Source: Streptomyces koelreuteriae (lineage in GTDB: Bacteria > Actinomycetota > Actinomycetes > Streptomycetales > Streptomycetaceae). Taken from it: a stretch of DNA of 64,000 nt. Shown here piece after piece: positions 16,760-25,959 of the stretch. The stretch's first letter is position 1, and each line of letters starts with the position of its first letter. The stretch lies in contig NZ_CP075896.1 in assembly GCF_018604545.1 (NCBI RefSeq), positions 992,001-1,056,000 on the forward strand, read 5' to 3'. Under the pieces are notes generated by a model. That model searched no databases and had not been told where the DNA came from. It worked only from the letters and a program-made list of their open reading frames with translations. The translations under genes and the position numbers were made by a program.

Positions 16760-17533
16760 ATGACTCTCACTCAGCACGACATCGATCAGGAGATCGCGGC
16801 CGAGCACGCCGCGTACGAGAAGCGGCTCGCCGACGGCGGGCCCGTCGAGAACCAGCCGCGCCGCGATTACGCGCCGTACCGCTCCTCGGTACTGCGGCAC
16901 CCCAAACGGCCGCCGGTCACCATCGACGTCAGCAAGGACCCGGAGCTGGTGGAGCTGTCCTCCCCGGCGTTCGGGGAGCGGGACATCACCGAGATCGACA
17001 GTGACCTCACGCGGCAGCACGACGGTGAGCCGATCGGTGAGCGCATCACCGTCTCGGGCCGGCTGCTGGACCGCGACGGCCGCCCGGTGCGCGGCCAGCT
17101 CGTGGAGATCTGGCAGGCCAACTCGGCGGGGCGTTACGCCCATCAGCGTGAGCAGCACGACGCCCCGCTGGACCCGAACTTCACCGGCGTGGGCCGCACG
17201 CTCACCGACGCCGAGGGGCACTACCGCTTCACCACGGTCCAGCCGGGCCCGTACCCGTGGCGCCAGCACGTCAACGCCTGGCGGCCGGCCCACATCCACT
17301 TCTCGCTCTTCGGCTCGGCGTTCACCCAGCGGCTCGTGACGCAGATGTACTTCCCGAGCGACCCGCTGTTCCCCTACGACCCGATCATCCAGTCGGTGAC
17401 GGACGACGCGGCCCGGCAGCGGCTGGTCGCCACCTACGACCACAGCCTGTCGGTGCCGGAGTTCTCGATGGGCTACCACTGGGACATCGTGCTCGACGGG
17501 CCGCAGGCCACCTGGATAGAGGAAGGGCGCTGA
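16760..17533 (+). CDS. pcaH: protocatechuate 3,4-dioxygenase beta subunit
   Basis: This 257-residue iron-binding subunit of protocatechuate 3,4-dioxygenase opens the aromatic ring to beta-carboxy-cis,cis-muconate. The non-haem Fe(III) ligands are Tyr 126 (AGRYAH), Tyr 165 (GPYPW), His 178 and His 180 (RPAHIH). The spacings of 39, 13 and 2 residues equal those in the Pseudomonas enzyme. An N-terminal arm of about 90 residues precedes the catalytic fold, as in other beta subunits. The ATG at 16760 follows the repeat-containing gap. Six bases separate its stop from pcaG. Confidence 0.95.
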   Translation: MTLTQHDIDQEIAAEHAAYEKRLADGGPVENQPRRDYAPYRSSVLRHPKRPPVTIDVSKDPELVELSSPAFGERDITEIDSDLTRQHDGEPIGERITVSGRLLDRDGRPVRGQLVEIWQANSAGRYAHQREQHDAPLDPNFTGVGRTLTDAEGHYRFTTVQPGPYPWRQHVNAWRPAHIHFSLFGSAFTQRLVTQMYFPSDPLFPYDPIIQSVTDDAARQRLVATYDHSLSVPEFSMGYHWDIVLDGPQATWIEEGR

Positions 17534-17539
17534 CCTGCC

Positions 17540-18145
17540 ATGACGAAGATCGACGCGAGCCGCCCGGAGAGCGTGCTGCCCACCCCCTCGCACACCGTCG
17601 GCCCGTTCTACGGCCACGCCCTGCCGTTCCGCGGCGGTGAGGACATCGCACCCGCCGGGCATCCGGACACGGTCACCGTGCACGGGTACGTCACCGACGG
17701 CGAGGGCAACCCGCTGCCGGACGCCCTGATCGAGTTGTGGGGGCCGGACCCGGACGGCAACCTGGCGACGGCCGACGGTTCGATGCGGCGCGACCCGGCG
17801 TCGGGGGGCTTCCTGGGGCGCAACGGCGTGGAGTTCACCGGGTGGGGTCGCATCCAGACCGACGCGAACGGCCACTGGTACGCGCGCACCCTGCGACCCG
17901 GCGCACGCGGGCGGAACGCCCCGTACCTCAGCGTGTGCGTCTTCGCGCGCGGGCTGCTGGTGCACCTGTACACCCGGATCTATCTGCCGGGCGATACGGC
18001 GGCGCTGGCCGCCGACCCGCTGCTGTCCGGGCTGGAGGACGGGCGCCGCGACACGCTGATCGCCGTGGCGGAGGCGCGCGGCACGTACCGTTTCGACATC
18101 CGCCTTCAGGGCGAAGGCGAGACGGTCTTCCTGGAGTTCCAGTGA
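17540..18145 (+). CDS. pcaG: protocatechuate 3,4-dioxygenase alpha subunit
   Basis: This 201-residue alpha subunit pairs with PcaH and forms part of the active-site pocket but binds no iron. It starts with the family mark LPTPSHTVGPFYGHALPF and has the intradiol dioxygenase core (VTVHGYVTDGEGNPLPDALIELW-like region, then HWYARTLRPG). The C-terminus ends RFDIRLQGEGETVFLEF, typical of PcaG. It lacks the Tyr/His iron ligands, as expected. Its stop overlaps the GTG of pcaB by four bases. Confidence 0.94.
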   Translation: MTKIDASRPESVLPTPSHTVGPFYGHALPFRGGEDIAPAGHPDTVTVHGYVTDGEGNPLPDALIELWGPDPDGNLATADGSMRRDPASGGFLGRNGVEFTGWGRIQTDANGHWYARTLRPGARGRNAPYLSVCVFARGLLVHLYTRIYLPGDTAALAADPLLSGLEDGRRDTLIAVAEARGTYRFDIRLQGEGETVFLEFQ

Positions 18146-19437
18146 CAACTGCGCACGGCGACACCGGCCTGCTCGCCCCCGGGTGGGCCGACTCGGCGGC
18201 CGCGTCCGCGACGAGCGACCACGCGTATCTGCGGGCGCTGCTCGACGCGGAGGCCGCGCTGACCCGGGCCCAGGCCGCGCTGGGGCTCGCCCCCGCCGAG
18301 GCGGCGACGGCGGTGACCGAGGCGGCAGGCTCCGGTGCCTTCGACGTCCGGTCCCTCGCCGAGCGGGCCCGCGCGGGTGGCAACCCGGTCATCCCGCTGG
18401 TCGCCGAGCTGACGAAGGCCGTCGGCGAGGAGTACGGCCCCTACGTCCACCGGGGCGCGACCAGCCAGGACATCATGGACACGGCGACGATGCTGGTCGC
18501 CGCGCGCACCCTGGACCTGGTCCTCGCCGGCCTCGGACGCACCGAGCAGTCCCTCGCCCGGCTGGCCGCCGAACACCGTGACACCGCGATGCCGGGGCGG
18601 ACGCTCACCCAGCACGCCGTACCGACGACCTTCGGGCTGAAGGCGGCCGGATGGCGGGCGCTGGTCCTGGACGCACGTGACCGGACGACGGCCGTACGGG
18701 ACTCACTGCCCGCTCAACTCGGCGGCGCGGCGGGCACATTGGCTGCCTTCGGGGCGTACGGCGCGAGCGATCCGACCGGACTGCCGACGGCGTACGCCCG
18801 TGAACTCGGCCTCAGGGCACCCGATCTGCCCTGGCACACCCTGCGGACACCCGTCGCCGATCTCGCCGGGTGCCTCGCCTTCACGGCGGGCGCGCTCGGC
18901 AAACTCGCCGTGGACGTCCTCACCCTGTCGCGCACCGAGATCGCCGAGGTCGCGGAGGGCAACGGCGGGGGCTCGTCCGCCATGCCCCACAAGTCCAACC
19001 CCGTACGGTCCACCCTGATCGCCGCCGCCGCGCGACGGGCACCGCAGCTCGCGGCCACGCTGTACGGCTCGCTGGCGGCGGAGGACGAGCGGCCTGCCGG
19101 GTCCTGGCACGCCGAGTGGGAACCGCTGCGGGACCTGCTGCGGCTGACCGGCGGGGCCGCCCGGGACGCCGTGGAGCTGGCCGAGGGACTGCGGGTCAGG
19201 CCCGAGGTCATGCGTGAACACCTGGACCTGACCGGCGGGTTGATCGTCTCCGAGCGGCTCTCCGCCGAACTGGCCCCGGTGCTGGGCCGCGCCCGTGCCA
19301 AGGAACTCCTCGCCCGACTGGCCGCCGAGGGACGCCCGCTCGCCGAGGCACCGGAGCTGGCGGACGTCGACCTCGACCCCACCCACTACACCGGCTCCGC
19401 CGGAGCCCTCACCGACCGCGCTCTGGAGCGACGTTGA
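18142..19437 (+). CDS. pcaB: 3-carboxy-cis,cis-muconate cycloisomerase
   Basis: This 431-residue enzyme of the fumarase/aspartase superfamily makes gamma-carboxymuconolactone from the ring-cleavage product. The superfamily signature GSSAMPHKSNP lies at about residues 276-286. Earlier conserved blocks are HRGATSQDIMDTA and GRTLTQHAVPTTFG. The length is normal for the bacterial PcaB family. It starts at GTG within GTGACA overlapping the pcaG stop, and ends in a TTGA overlap with pcaL. Confidence 0.93.
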   Translation: MTTAHGDTGLLAPGWADSAAASATSDHAYLRALLDAEAALTRAQAALGLAPAEAATAVTEAAGSGAFDVRSLAERARAGGNPVIPLVAELTKAVGEEYGPYVHRGATSQDIMDTATMLVAARTLDLVLAGLGRTEQSLARLAAEHRDTAMPGRTLTQHAVPTTFGLKAAGWRALVLDARDRTTAVRDSLPAQLGGAAGTLAAFGAYGASDPTGLPTAYARELGLRAPDLPWHTLRTPVADLAGCLAFTAGALGKLAVDVLTLSRTEIAEVAEGNGGGSSAMPHKSNPVRSTLIAAAARRAPQLAATLYGSLAAEDERPAGSWHAEWEPLRDLLRLTGGAARDAVELAEGLRVRPEVMREHLDLTGGLIVSERLSAELAPVLGRARAKELLARLAAEGRPLAEAPELADVDLDPTHYTGSAGALTDRALERR

Positions 19438-20555
19438 CACTCCTGAACCACCGCACCGAAGGGCCCGCCTCCGCTCCCCCGCTGCTGCTCGGCCCCTCCC
19501 TCGGCACGTCGTACGCCCTCTGGGACAAGGTCGCGCCCGAACTGTCGATCACCCACCGGGTGGTCCGTTGGGATCTGCCGGGGCACGGCGGTTCGGCGGC
19601 CGGGCTCATCGAGGCCGGCGCGACGGTCGGTGACCTCGCCGACCTGGTGCTGGCGCTCGCCGACTCCCTCGGCGTCGAACGGTTCGCGTACGCGGGTGTG
19701 TCGCTGGGCGGGGCCGTGGGGCTGCATCTCGCGGTGCACCGTCCGGAGCGGCTGTCGTCGCTGGCCGTGATCTGCTCCTCGGCGCACTTCAACGGGGCCA
19801 AGCCGTGGGAGGAGCGGGCCGCGCTGGTGCGGCGGGAGGGCCTGGCCGGGCTGGCGGAGGGCGCGGACGCGCGCTGGTTCACGCCCGGGTTCACCGTGCC
19901 GGAGCTGGTACGGGACCACCGGGACGCCGACCCGGACGCGTACGCCGCCTGCTGTGACGCGCTCGCCGCGTTCGATCTGCGCGACCGGCTGTCCGAAATC
20001 GCCGTACCGACGCTGCTGGTGGCCGGCCGCGAGGATCCGGCGACGCCGCCCGCGCATCTACGGGAGATCGCCGACGCGGTGCCGGACTCGACACTCGTCG
20101 AACTCCCGGGCGCCTCGCATCTGGCGCCCGCGCAGTGCCCGGAAGCGGTACTGACCGCGCTGCGGGCCCACTTCGGCGGGCCCGCCGGACGCGGGATGGA
20201 GGTGCGGCGGGAGGTGCTCGGCGACACCCACGTCGACCGGGCCCAGTCCAAGCAGACGCCCTTCACCGCGCGCTTCCAGGACTTCATCTCGCGCTACGCC
20301 TGGGGCGAGATCTGGACCGACCCGACGCTGTCGCGCCGCGAGCGCAGCATGATCACCCTCACCGCGCTGGTCGCGCACGGCCACTACGACGAACTGGCCA
20401 TGCACGTCCGGGCCACCCGCCGGGGCGGGCTCACACCCGAGGAGATCGGCGCGGTACTGCTGCAGACGGCCGTGTACTGCGGGGTGCCCGCGGCGAACTC
20501 GGCGTTCGCGACGGCCCAGCGGGTGCTGGCGGAGGAGGACGGCACGGCAGGCTGA
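19434..20555 (+). CDS. pcaL: PcaL: fused 3-oxoadipate enol-lactonase / 4-carboxymuconolactone decarboxylase
   Basis: This bifunctional protein has 373 residues. Residues 1-250 are an alpha/beta hydrolase (PcaD) with nucleophile Ser 90 in GVSLGGAV, the oxyanion region LGPSLGTSYALWD, and a late His in GASHLAP. Residues about 258-370 are a carboxymuconolactone decarboxylase domain (PcaC), with ARFQDFISRYAWGEIWTDPTLSRRERS-type sequence and TALVAHGHYDELAMHVRA. The fusion is standard in Streptomyces and Rhodococcus. The TTG start lies in TTGA over the pcaB stop. It is the last gene of the operon; the opposing regulator gene ends 21 bases later. Confidence 0.94.
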   Translation: MTLLNHRTEGPASAPPLLLGPSLGTSYALWDKVAPELSITHRVVRWDLPGHGGSAAGLIEAGATVGDLADLVLALADSLGVERFAYAGVSLGGAVGLHLAVHRPERLSSLAVICSSAHFNGAKPWEERAALVRREGLAGLAEGADARWFTPGFTVPELVRDHRDADPDAYAACCDALAAFDLRDRLSEIAVPTLLVAGREDPATPPAHLREIADAVPDSTLVELPGASHLAPAQCPEAVLTALRAHFGGPAGRGMEVRREVLGDTHVDRAQSKQTPFTARFQDFISRYAWGEIWTDPTLSRRERSMITLTALVAHGHYDELAMHVRATRRGGLTPEEIGAVLLQTAVYCGVPAANSAFATAQRVLAEEDGTAG

Positions 20556-20576
20556 CCCCGCCGGTCGTGGTCCGGG

Positions 20577-23261
20577 CTATGCCGGTCCTAGGCCGGCCGC
20601 GAGCACGGCCCGTGCCCGCTCCGCGAGGCCGTCCGCGCCGCAGGAGACCGCCAGGTCAAGGCCGCGTTCGAGGTCGCTCACCGAGCGGGCCATGATGCCG
20701 TACTCGATACGGGCCGCCGCATGCTCGTACTGGCAGGGCGACGCCTCCAGGTAGGTGATCGCCTGGGTGGCGAGCCGGACCGCGCGCTGCCCGGTCTCCA
20801 GGGCGGCGGCGCAGCGCAGGGCCTCGCCGATGGCGGTGTCCGTGCCGAAGCGCTCGGCCTGCCGCCGGACGTCGACGGCGAGCCGGGCGGCACGGGCCGG
20901 GTCCTCGGTGCTGAGGGCCCGGGCGAGGTCGGCCGCCCAGGGGACGAGCACGGGGTTGTGGTGGCCGCGTGCCGCCGCGGCCTTCTCTGCGGCCTCCAGT
21001 TCGTTGATGCCGTCTTTGGTACGGCCGACGGCCAGCAGCAGCCGCCCGCGCACCGAGCGCGGGTCCGGCAGGACGATGGTGGAGGGGTAGGGCGGGGCGA
21101 AGCCGTAGCGTTCGGCGACCTCCCAGGCCTCCTGGACATGGCCGCGGGCGAGCAGCGTGTCGACGAGGTTGCAGGTCGCGGACCAGTACAGCGGCAGGCC
21201 GCGTCCGACGCGCTCGGCGAGGCGCAGCGACTCGCGCAGGGACGCCTCCGCCTCCTTCAGCCGGCCGCGCCTGCGGTGGCCGAGCCCGACGTAGGCGTGG
21301 GCGAGCGCGAGGTGGCCGCCGCTCCAGCCGGCCGTCTCGTAGGCGCGCAGGGCCTCGTTGTAGAGGGTCTCGGCGCGGTCGAGGCGGTCGGTGAAGGCGT
21401 ACGCGTTGGCCAGCATCAGCAGCAGCTCGATGCCCCACTCGGTGTCGGTCCAGCCGAGCCCGGGGGCCAGACGGCCGTTGACGAGGGCGCGGTCGCACAG
21501 CTCGGCGACCTCTTCGGCGTTCTCGCCGTGCATGAGGGCGTCGAAGCCGCGCAGCATGAGCAGCGCGCGCTCGGAGTTGTCCCGGCCGGTGCAGGTGGCG
21601 GCGAGGTCGGCGAGCCGCCGGGAGCGGTCCGGCGAGGTGGCCTCGCCCGCGTGTATGCCCTCCCACATGAAGTGCACGGCCTGGAGCCGCATCCGGGCGG
21701 GTCCGGGCCTCAGCCGGGCGGCCTCCGCCTCGACCGTGCGGACCGCCTCCTCCAGCTGGTCGTTGTGGAGCAGCGCCTGGGAGAGCCGGAAGACGGCGTC
21801 CACGCGCTGGTCCCCGCCGAGGCCGGGCATGGCGAGCGCGGTCCGCAGATGGCCGATGGTGCGGGCGGGCGCGGTCAGGAAGGTGGCCTCGGCCAGTTCG
21901 TACAGCACATGCGGGTGCGATTCGGGCCGGGGCGGTTCCTTCAGGGCGCGCTCCAGGCAGCGGCGGGCGGCGTCGGGCGCGCCGACGGCGAGGTGCTCGC
22001 GGGCGGCCTCGCGCAGTTGCCCGACGAGTTCCTCGTCGTCGTCCGGGTGGACTTCGAGGAGGTGGCGGGCGGCAGCGGCGGCGCCGCGCCCCTCGTCGGT
22101 GACGATCCTGGCGGCTATGCCGTGCATGGCGGTGCACAGGGCGTCCGGTATGGAGTTGTAGACGTCGGTGGCGATCAGCGGGTGGACGAACTCCAGGGCG
22201 CCGTCGGCGCCGCGGCCGGTCGCGGGGTCGGGGGTGGTGAGGATGCGGGCGGTGCGCAGCAGTTCGGCGCAGCGGCGGGCGTCGTCGGGCCGCAGGGTGG
22301 CGAGCTTGGCGACCAGGTCGGTGGAGATGCCGGTGCCGAGGATGGCGGCGGCCCAGGCGAACCGCGTGGCGTCGATGCCGAGTTCCTCCAGGCGGGCGAC
22401 GAGGCCGCCGCCGCGGGCCGAGCGGTTCAGTTCGCGCAGTTCCCCGGCCCGGGCCTCGACGGGTTCGAGTTCGCTGTCCTGGACCTTGGCGAGGAGTTCG
22501 ACGGTCTCGTAGGGGTTGCCCGCGGTGACGGCCCAGACCTCGCGGCAGAACGCGGCGTCCGCGTGCGGGCCGAGGGTGGCGCGGGTGAGTCCCGCCGTCG
22601 CGTCCGGGGTGAGGGCGCTCAGCGTCGTGACGGGGCCGTCCGCGGCGGCGGCGACGGTGTCGAGGTGGCGGGCGCTGGTGCCGGAGACCTCGCCGGGGCG
22701 GCGGGTGACGACGACCAGCACGGACATCTCGTCGAGGCGCTCGGCGAGTTCGGCGAGCCAGTGCAGGGTCTCCTGGTCGGCCCAGTGGGCGTCGTCGATG
22801 AGCAGGACCAGCGGCCAGTCCCGGCGGGCGAGCCGGCGCACGGCGGCGACCAGTCCGTCGCACACGCCCTGCGGGTCGGCCTGCCGGTCGCCGGGCTCCG
22901 CGATGCCGAGGGCGGGGCCGGCGATGTCGTACCAGTCGCCGAGGTATTCGCGGGCCTCCTCCGGGAGCATCGACACGAGGGCCGGCTGCAGCAACTGCCG
23001 TACCACGTTGAAGGGGACGGACCTGAGGGTCTCGCCGCCGCGTGCCGACCAGACCGTGCAGCCGCGGGCCTCGGCGATGCGGCGGGTTTCGGCCAGCAGC
23101 GTGGTCTTGCCGAGTCCGGCCTCGCCCCGGAAGACCAGCAGTCCGCCGGACGAGGAGCGGTCCGCGCACAGGTTGTCGACCGCCCGCGCGACGGCGGCGA
23201 CTTCCTCGTCGCGCTCCCAAAGGGAAGCCGAGGCGGCGGCCGTGGGCCGTACCTCCGTCAT
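20577..23261 (-). CDS. LAL-type AAA ATPase regulator lacking the LuxR DNA-binding domain
   Basis: This protein has about 894 residues. The N-terminal third is an NTPase domain of the large LuxR/MalT (LAL) type, with Walker A GEAGLGKTT at 46-54 and Walker B LVLLIDDAHWAD at about 151-162. The rest is a helical TPR-like region, for example ETLYNEALRAYETAGW and LALAHAYVGLGHRRRGR. Proteins with this build normally end in a LuxR helix-turn-helix of about 60 residues, but this one stops after ERARAVLAAGLGPA. The sequence beyond the stop belongs to pcaL. The ATG at 23261 has GGGGAGG upstream. It may act through a partner or be a disabled regulator. It is divergent from the MHS permease. Confidence 0.85.
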   Translation of the reverse strand: MTEVRPTAAASASLWERDEEVAAVARAVDNLCADRSSSGGLLVFRGEAGLGKTTLLAETRRIAEARGCTVWSARGGETLRSVPFNVVRQLLQPALVSMLPEEAREYLGDWYDIAGPALGIAEPGDRQADPQGVCDGLVAAVRRLARRDWPLVLLIDDAHWADQETLHWLAELAERLDEMSVLVVVTRRPGEVSGTSARHLDTVAAAADGPVTTLSALTPDATAGLTRATLGPHADAAFCREVWAVTAGNPYETVELLAKVQDSELEPVEARAGELRELNRSARGGGLVARLEELGIDATRFAWAAAILGTGISTDLVAKLATLRPDDARRCAELLRTARILTTPDPATGRGADGALEFVHPLIATDVYNSIPDALCTAMHGIAARIVTDEGRGAAAAARHLLEVHPDDDEELVGQLREAAREHLAVGAPDAARRCLERALKEPPRPESHPHVLYELAEATFLTAPARTIGHLRTALAMPGLGGDQRVDAVFRLSQALLHNDQLEEAVRTVEAEAARLRPGPARMRLQAVHFMWEGIHAGEATSPDRSRRLADLAATCTGRDNSERALLMLRGFDALMHGENAEEVAELCDRALVNGRLAPGLGWTDTEWGIELLLMLANAYAFTDRLDRAETLYNEALRAYETAGWSGGHLALAHAYVGLGHRRRGRLKEAEASLRESLRLAERVGRGLPLYWSATCNLVDTLLARGHVQEAWEVAERYGFAPPYPSTIVLPDPRSVRGRLLLAVGRTKDGINELEAAEKAAAARGHHNPVLVPWAADLARALSTEDPARAARLAVDVRRQAERFGTDTAIGEALRCAAALETGQRAVRLATQAITYLEASPCQYEHAAARIEYGIMARSVSDLERGLDLAVSCGADGLAERARAVLAAGLGPA

Positions 23262-23441
23262 CCCGCTACCTCCCCAAGTCGCCCGAACGACGTACAGACG
23301 TCGAGCGTAGCCGTCCGATTGCCTGAGCGGTGGGCGGTCCGGGCACCTGTTGCCGTGACGGGTGAAACCGACGGCGACCGTACGACGCATCCGGCCCGTC
23401 ACCAGCCGCCTTGTGGTCAACAAGGCACAACGGTACGGGAG

Positions 23442-24743
23442 GTGACGGCCATTCACCAGGGACTGGACGCACGGCGCGGCCGACGGGCGCTGATCGCGGG
23501 GTCGGTGGGCAATCTCATCGAGTGGTACGAGTTCGGCGTCTACGGCTACTTCGCGACGATCATCGCGGCGCGGTTCTTCACGCCGGAGGGCGGCAGCGAG
23601 ATCGAGGCTCTCGTGAAGACGTACGCCTCGTTCGCGCTCGCGTTCTTCTTCCGACCGGTCGGGGCGGCGCTTTTCGGCCGTCTCGGGGACCGCGTGGGCC
23701 GTCGGCCGGTGCTGGTCCTGGTGATCACTTTGATGACGGTGGCGACGACGCTGATCGGCGTGCTGCCGACCTACGCGCAGGCGGGTGCGCTGGCGCCCTG
23801 GCTGCTGACCTTCCTGCGGGTGCTCCAAGGGTTGTCGGCCGGTGGGGAGTTCGGCGGGGCGGTGTCGGTGATGACGGAGTTCGCTCCGCGGGGCCGGCGG
23901 GGGCTGTACGGGTCGTTGCAGTCGTTCACGGTGGCACTGGGGCTGCTGGGCGGTGCGGGCGCGGCGGCGCTGCTGGCCACCGTGCTGACCGAGGAGCAGC
24001 TCGGGGCGTGGGGCTGGCGGCTGCCGTTCCTGCTGACCCTGCCGCTGGGGCTGGGGGCGTTGTGGCTGAGGCTGCGGCTGGACGAGACACCGGAGTTCGT
24101 GGCGGAGCGGTCGCTGGAGAGACCTCCCCCGCGCGAGGTCGCGAGGGCGATCGCGCTGGGCGCGGGGCGGATCATGGGCTGGGCCGCGGCCGGTTACACG
24201 TTCCTCGTCGTGCTGCCGTCGTATCTGCAGAGTTCGCTGGGTGCGACCTTCCAGGAGGCGCTGGTCGCCACCGTGCTGGCCAATGTGGGCTTCGCGGTGA
24301 CGATCGTGCCGGCGGGGCTGCTCAGTGACCTGCTCGGCCGGCGGGCGGTGATGCTGACGGGCGCGGTGCTGGTCGTGGTCCTGTCGGTGCCGCTGCTCAA
24401 CCTTCTCCAGGAGCCCGGCGTTTCGAACTCCGTGAAGGGTGCGGCGGTGTGCGGCGCGGGTGCGGTGGTGGGGCTGTTGGCGGGCCCGGGACCGGCGATG
24501 CTGTCGGAGATGTTCCCGGCGCGGGTGCGCTACACGGGCCTGGGGCTCGCCTACGCGCTGTCCAATGCGGTGTTCTCGGGGTGCGCCGGGCTGATCATCA
24601 CGGAGACGATCGAGCGGACGGGGAGCGTGGACATCCCCGCGTACTACGCGGCGGCGGCGTGCGCGGTGAGCGTACCGGCCCTGCTCACGCTGCCCGCGCG
24701 GCGGGTGCGCGGGGCGAAAGCGGTGGCGGAGAGGACGGGTTGA
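23442..24743 (+). CDS. MHS family MFS permease
   Basis: This 433-residue, 12-helix transporter belongs to the metabolite:proton symporter family (proline/betaine, ketoglutarate and shikimate permeases). Family marks are GNLIEWYEFGVYGYFA in helix 1, RPVGAALFGRLGDRVGRRPVL, and LRVLQGLSAGGEFGGAVSVMTE. The GTG at 23442 is taken as start, but GGGAG lies almost against it, so the true start is uncertain. anmK follows after four bases and is likely cotranscribed. The substrate is unknown; a dicarboxylate or amino-acid-like solute is the usual guess. Confidence 0.85.
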   Translation: MTAIHQGLDARRGRRALIAGSVGNLIEWYEFGVYGYFATIIAARFFTPEGGSEIEALVKTYASFALAFFFRPVGAALFGRLGDRVGRRPVLVLVITLMTVATTLIGVLPTYAQAGALAPWLLTFLRVLQGLSAGGEFGGAVSVMTEFAPRGRRGLYGSLQSFTVALGLLGGAGAAALLATVLTEEQLGAWGWRLPFLLTLPLGLGALWLRLRLDETPEFVAERSLERPPPREVARAIALGAGRIMGWAAAGYTFLVVLPSYLQSSLGATFQEALVATVLANVGFAVTIVPAGLLSDLLGRRAVMLTGAVLVVVLSVPLLNLLQEPGVSNSVKGAAVCGAGAVVGLLAGPGPAMLSEMFPARVRYTGLGLAYALSNAVFSGCAGLIITETIERTGSVDIPAYYAAAACAVSVPALLTLPARRVRGAKAVAERTG

Positions 24744-24747
24744 GGCG

Positions 24748-25902
24748 ATGCGGGTGATCGGGCTGATGTCCGGGACGTCGTACGACGCGATCGACGCGGC
24801 GGCGGCCGAGCTGGAGCTCGTCGGCGACAGCCTGGTGCTGAAGCCGCTCGGCATGGTGAGCGAGGCGTACGACGGCGAACTGCGCGATGCCCTGTCGGCC
24901 GCGCTGCCGCCGGGGACCACCACCCTGGGCGAGGTGTGCCGGCTGGACACCCGGATCGGTCAGGCCTTCGCGGCGGCGGCGCTGCGGGCCGACCGGGAAC
25001 TGTGCGTGGGACGAGCGGAGTTGGTGGCCTCGCACGGGCAGACCGTGTACCACTGGGTCGCCGAGGGCGAGGTCCACGGCACGCTCCAGCTGGGGCAGCC
25101 GGCCTGGATCGCCGAGGCGACCGGGCTGCCGGTCGTCGCCGACTTCCGGCCTCGTGACATCGCCGCGGGCGGGCAGGGCGCGCCGCTGGTCAGCCTGGTC
25201 GACCTGCTGTGGCTGCGCGGCCGTCCGGGCCGGCCCGTCGCACTGAACGTCGGCGGCATTGCCAACCTCACCGCCCTCGACGGGACCGCCTTCGACACCG
25301 GGGCGGGCTGCGCGCTGATCGACGCGGCGGCGCGGGGGTTCAGCGGCGGGGCCCTGGCCTACGACACGGACGGGGCCCTGGCCGCCCGGGGCCGGGTGCA
25401 CGGGCCGCTGCTGGAACGGCTGCTCCAGGAGCCGTACTACGCGCTGCCCGCGCCCAAGACGACGGGCAAGGAGCTGTTCCACCTGGGGCATCTGCGGGAC
25501 GCACTGGCCGGGTTCGGGACGCTGCCCGCCGAGGACGTCGTCGCGACCCTGACGATGCTCACGGCCCGGACCGTTGCGGACGCCGTGCGGTCGGTGGACG
25601 CGACGGAGGTGATCGCCTCCGGCGGCGGGACGCGCAACCCGGTGCTGATGAGGATGCTCGGGGAGCTGCTGCCCGGGGTTGCGGTGCGCGCCTCGGACGA
25701 ACTGGGGCTGCCGTCCGGGGCGAAGGAGACCTACGCCTTCGCCGTCCTGGGCTTCCTGACCCTGCACGGCCTGCCCGGCACGTCCCCCGCGAGCACGGGT
25801 GCCCGGCATCCGAGCGTGCTGGGTTCGGTGACCCCGGGCCGGGACGGACTGCGACTCCCACCGCCCGCGCACCTGCGGCCGACCCGGTTGATCCTGGAAT
25901 GA
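24748..25902 (+). CDS. anmK: anhydro-N-acetylmuramic acid kinase
   Basis: This 384-residue sugar kinase opens and phosphorylates 1,6-anhydro-MurNAc from cell-wall turnover to MurNAc-6-phosphate. Conserved parts are GLMSGTSYDAIDAA at the N-terminus, ASHGQTVYHW, VADFRPRDIAAGGQGAPLV, ALNVGGIANLT, and ASGGGTRNPVLM near the C-terminus. The length matches AnmK (about 370-390). It follows the permease with a four-base gap, so the permease may carry a wall-derived or related solute, though MHS permeases for muropeptide sugars are not known to me. Confidence 0.92.
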   Translation: MRVIGLMSGTSYDAIDAAAAELELVGDSLVLKPLGMVSEAYDGELRDALSAALPPGTTTLGEVCRLDTRIGQAFAAAALRADRELCVGRAELVASHGQTVYHWVAEGEVHGTLQLGQPAWIAEATGLPVVADFRPRDIAAGGQGAPLVSLVDLLWLRGRPGRPVALNVGGIANLTALDGTAFDTGAGCALIDAAARGFSGGALAYDTDGALAARGRVHGPLLERLLQEPYYALPAPKTTGKELFHLGHLRDALAGFGTLPAEDVVATLTMLTARTVADAVRSVDATEVIASGGGTRNPVLMRMLGELLPGVAVRASDELGLPSGAKETYAFAVLGFLTLHGLPGTSPASTGARHPSVLGSVTPGRDGLRLPPPAHLRPTRLILE

Positions 25903-25959
25903 CCGATCCTGGTCGACTCCTCTCATGCCTCTTTCACCGACGCCTCATACGGTGGGGGC

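Noticed and set aside
23262..24950. Upstream extension of the LAL regulator to about 1450 residues
   Set aside because: The extension is Arg/Gln/His-rich and lies opposite the MHS permease. The ATG at 23261 has a GGGGAGG ribosome site and a normal N-terminus.
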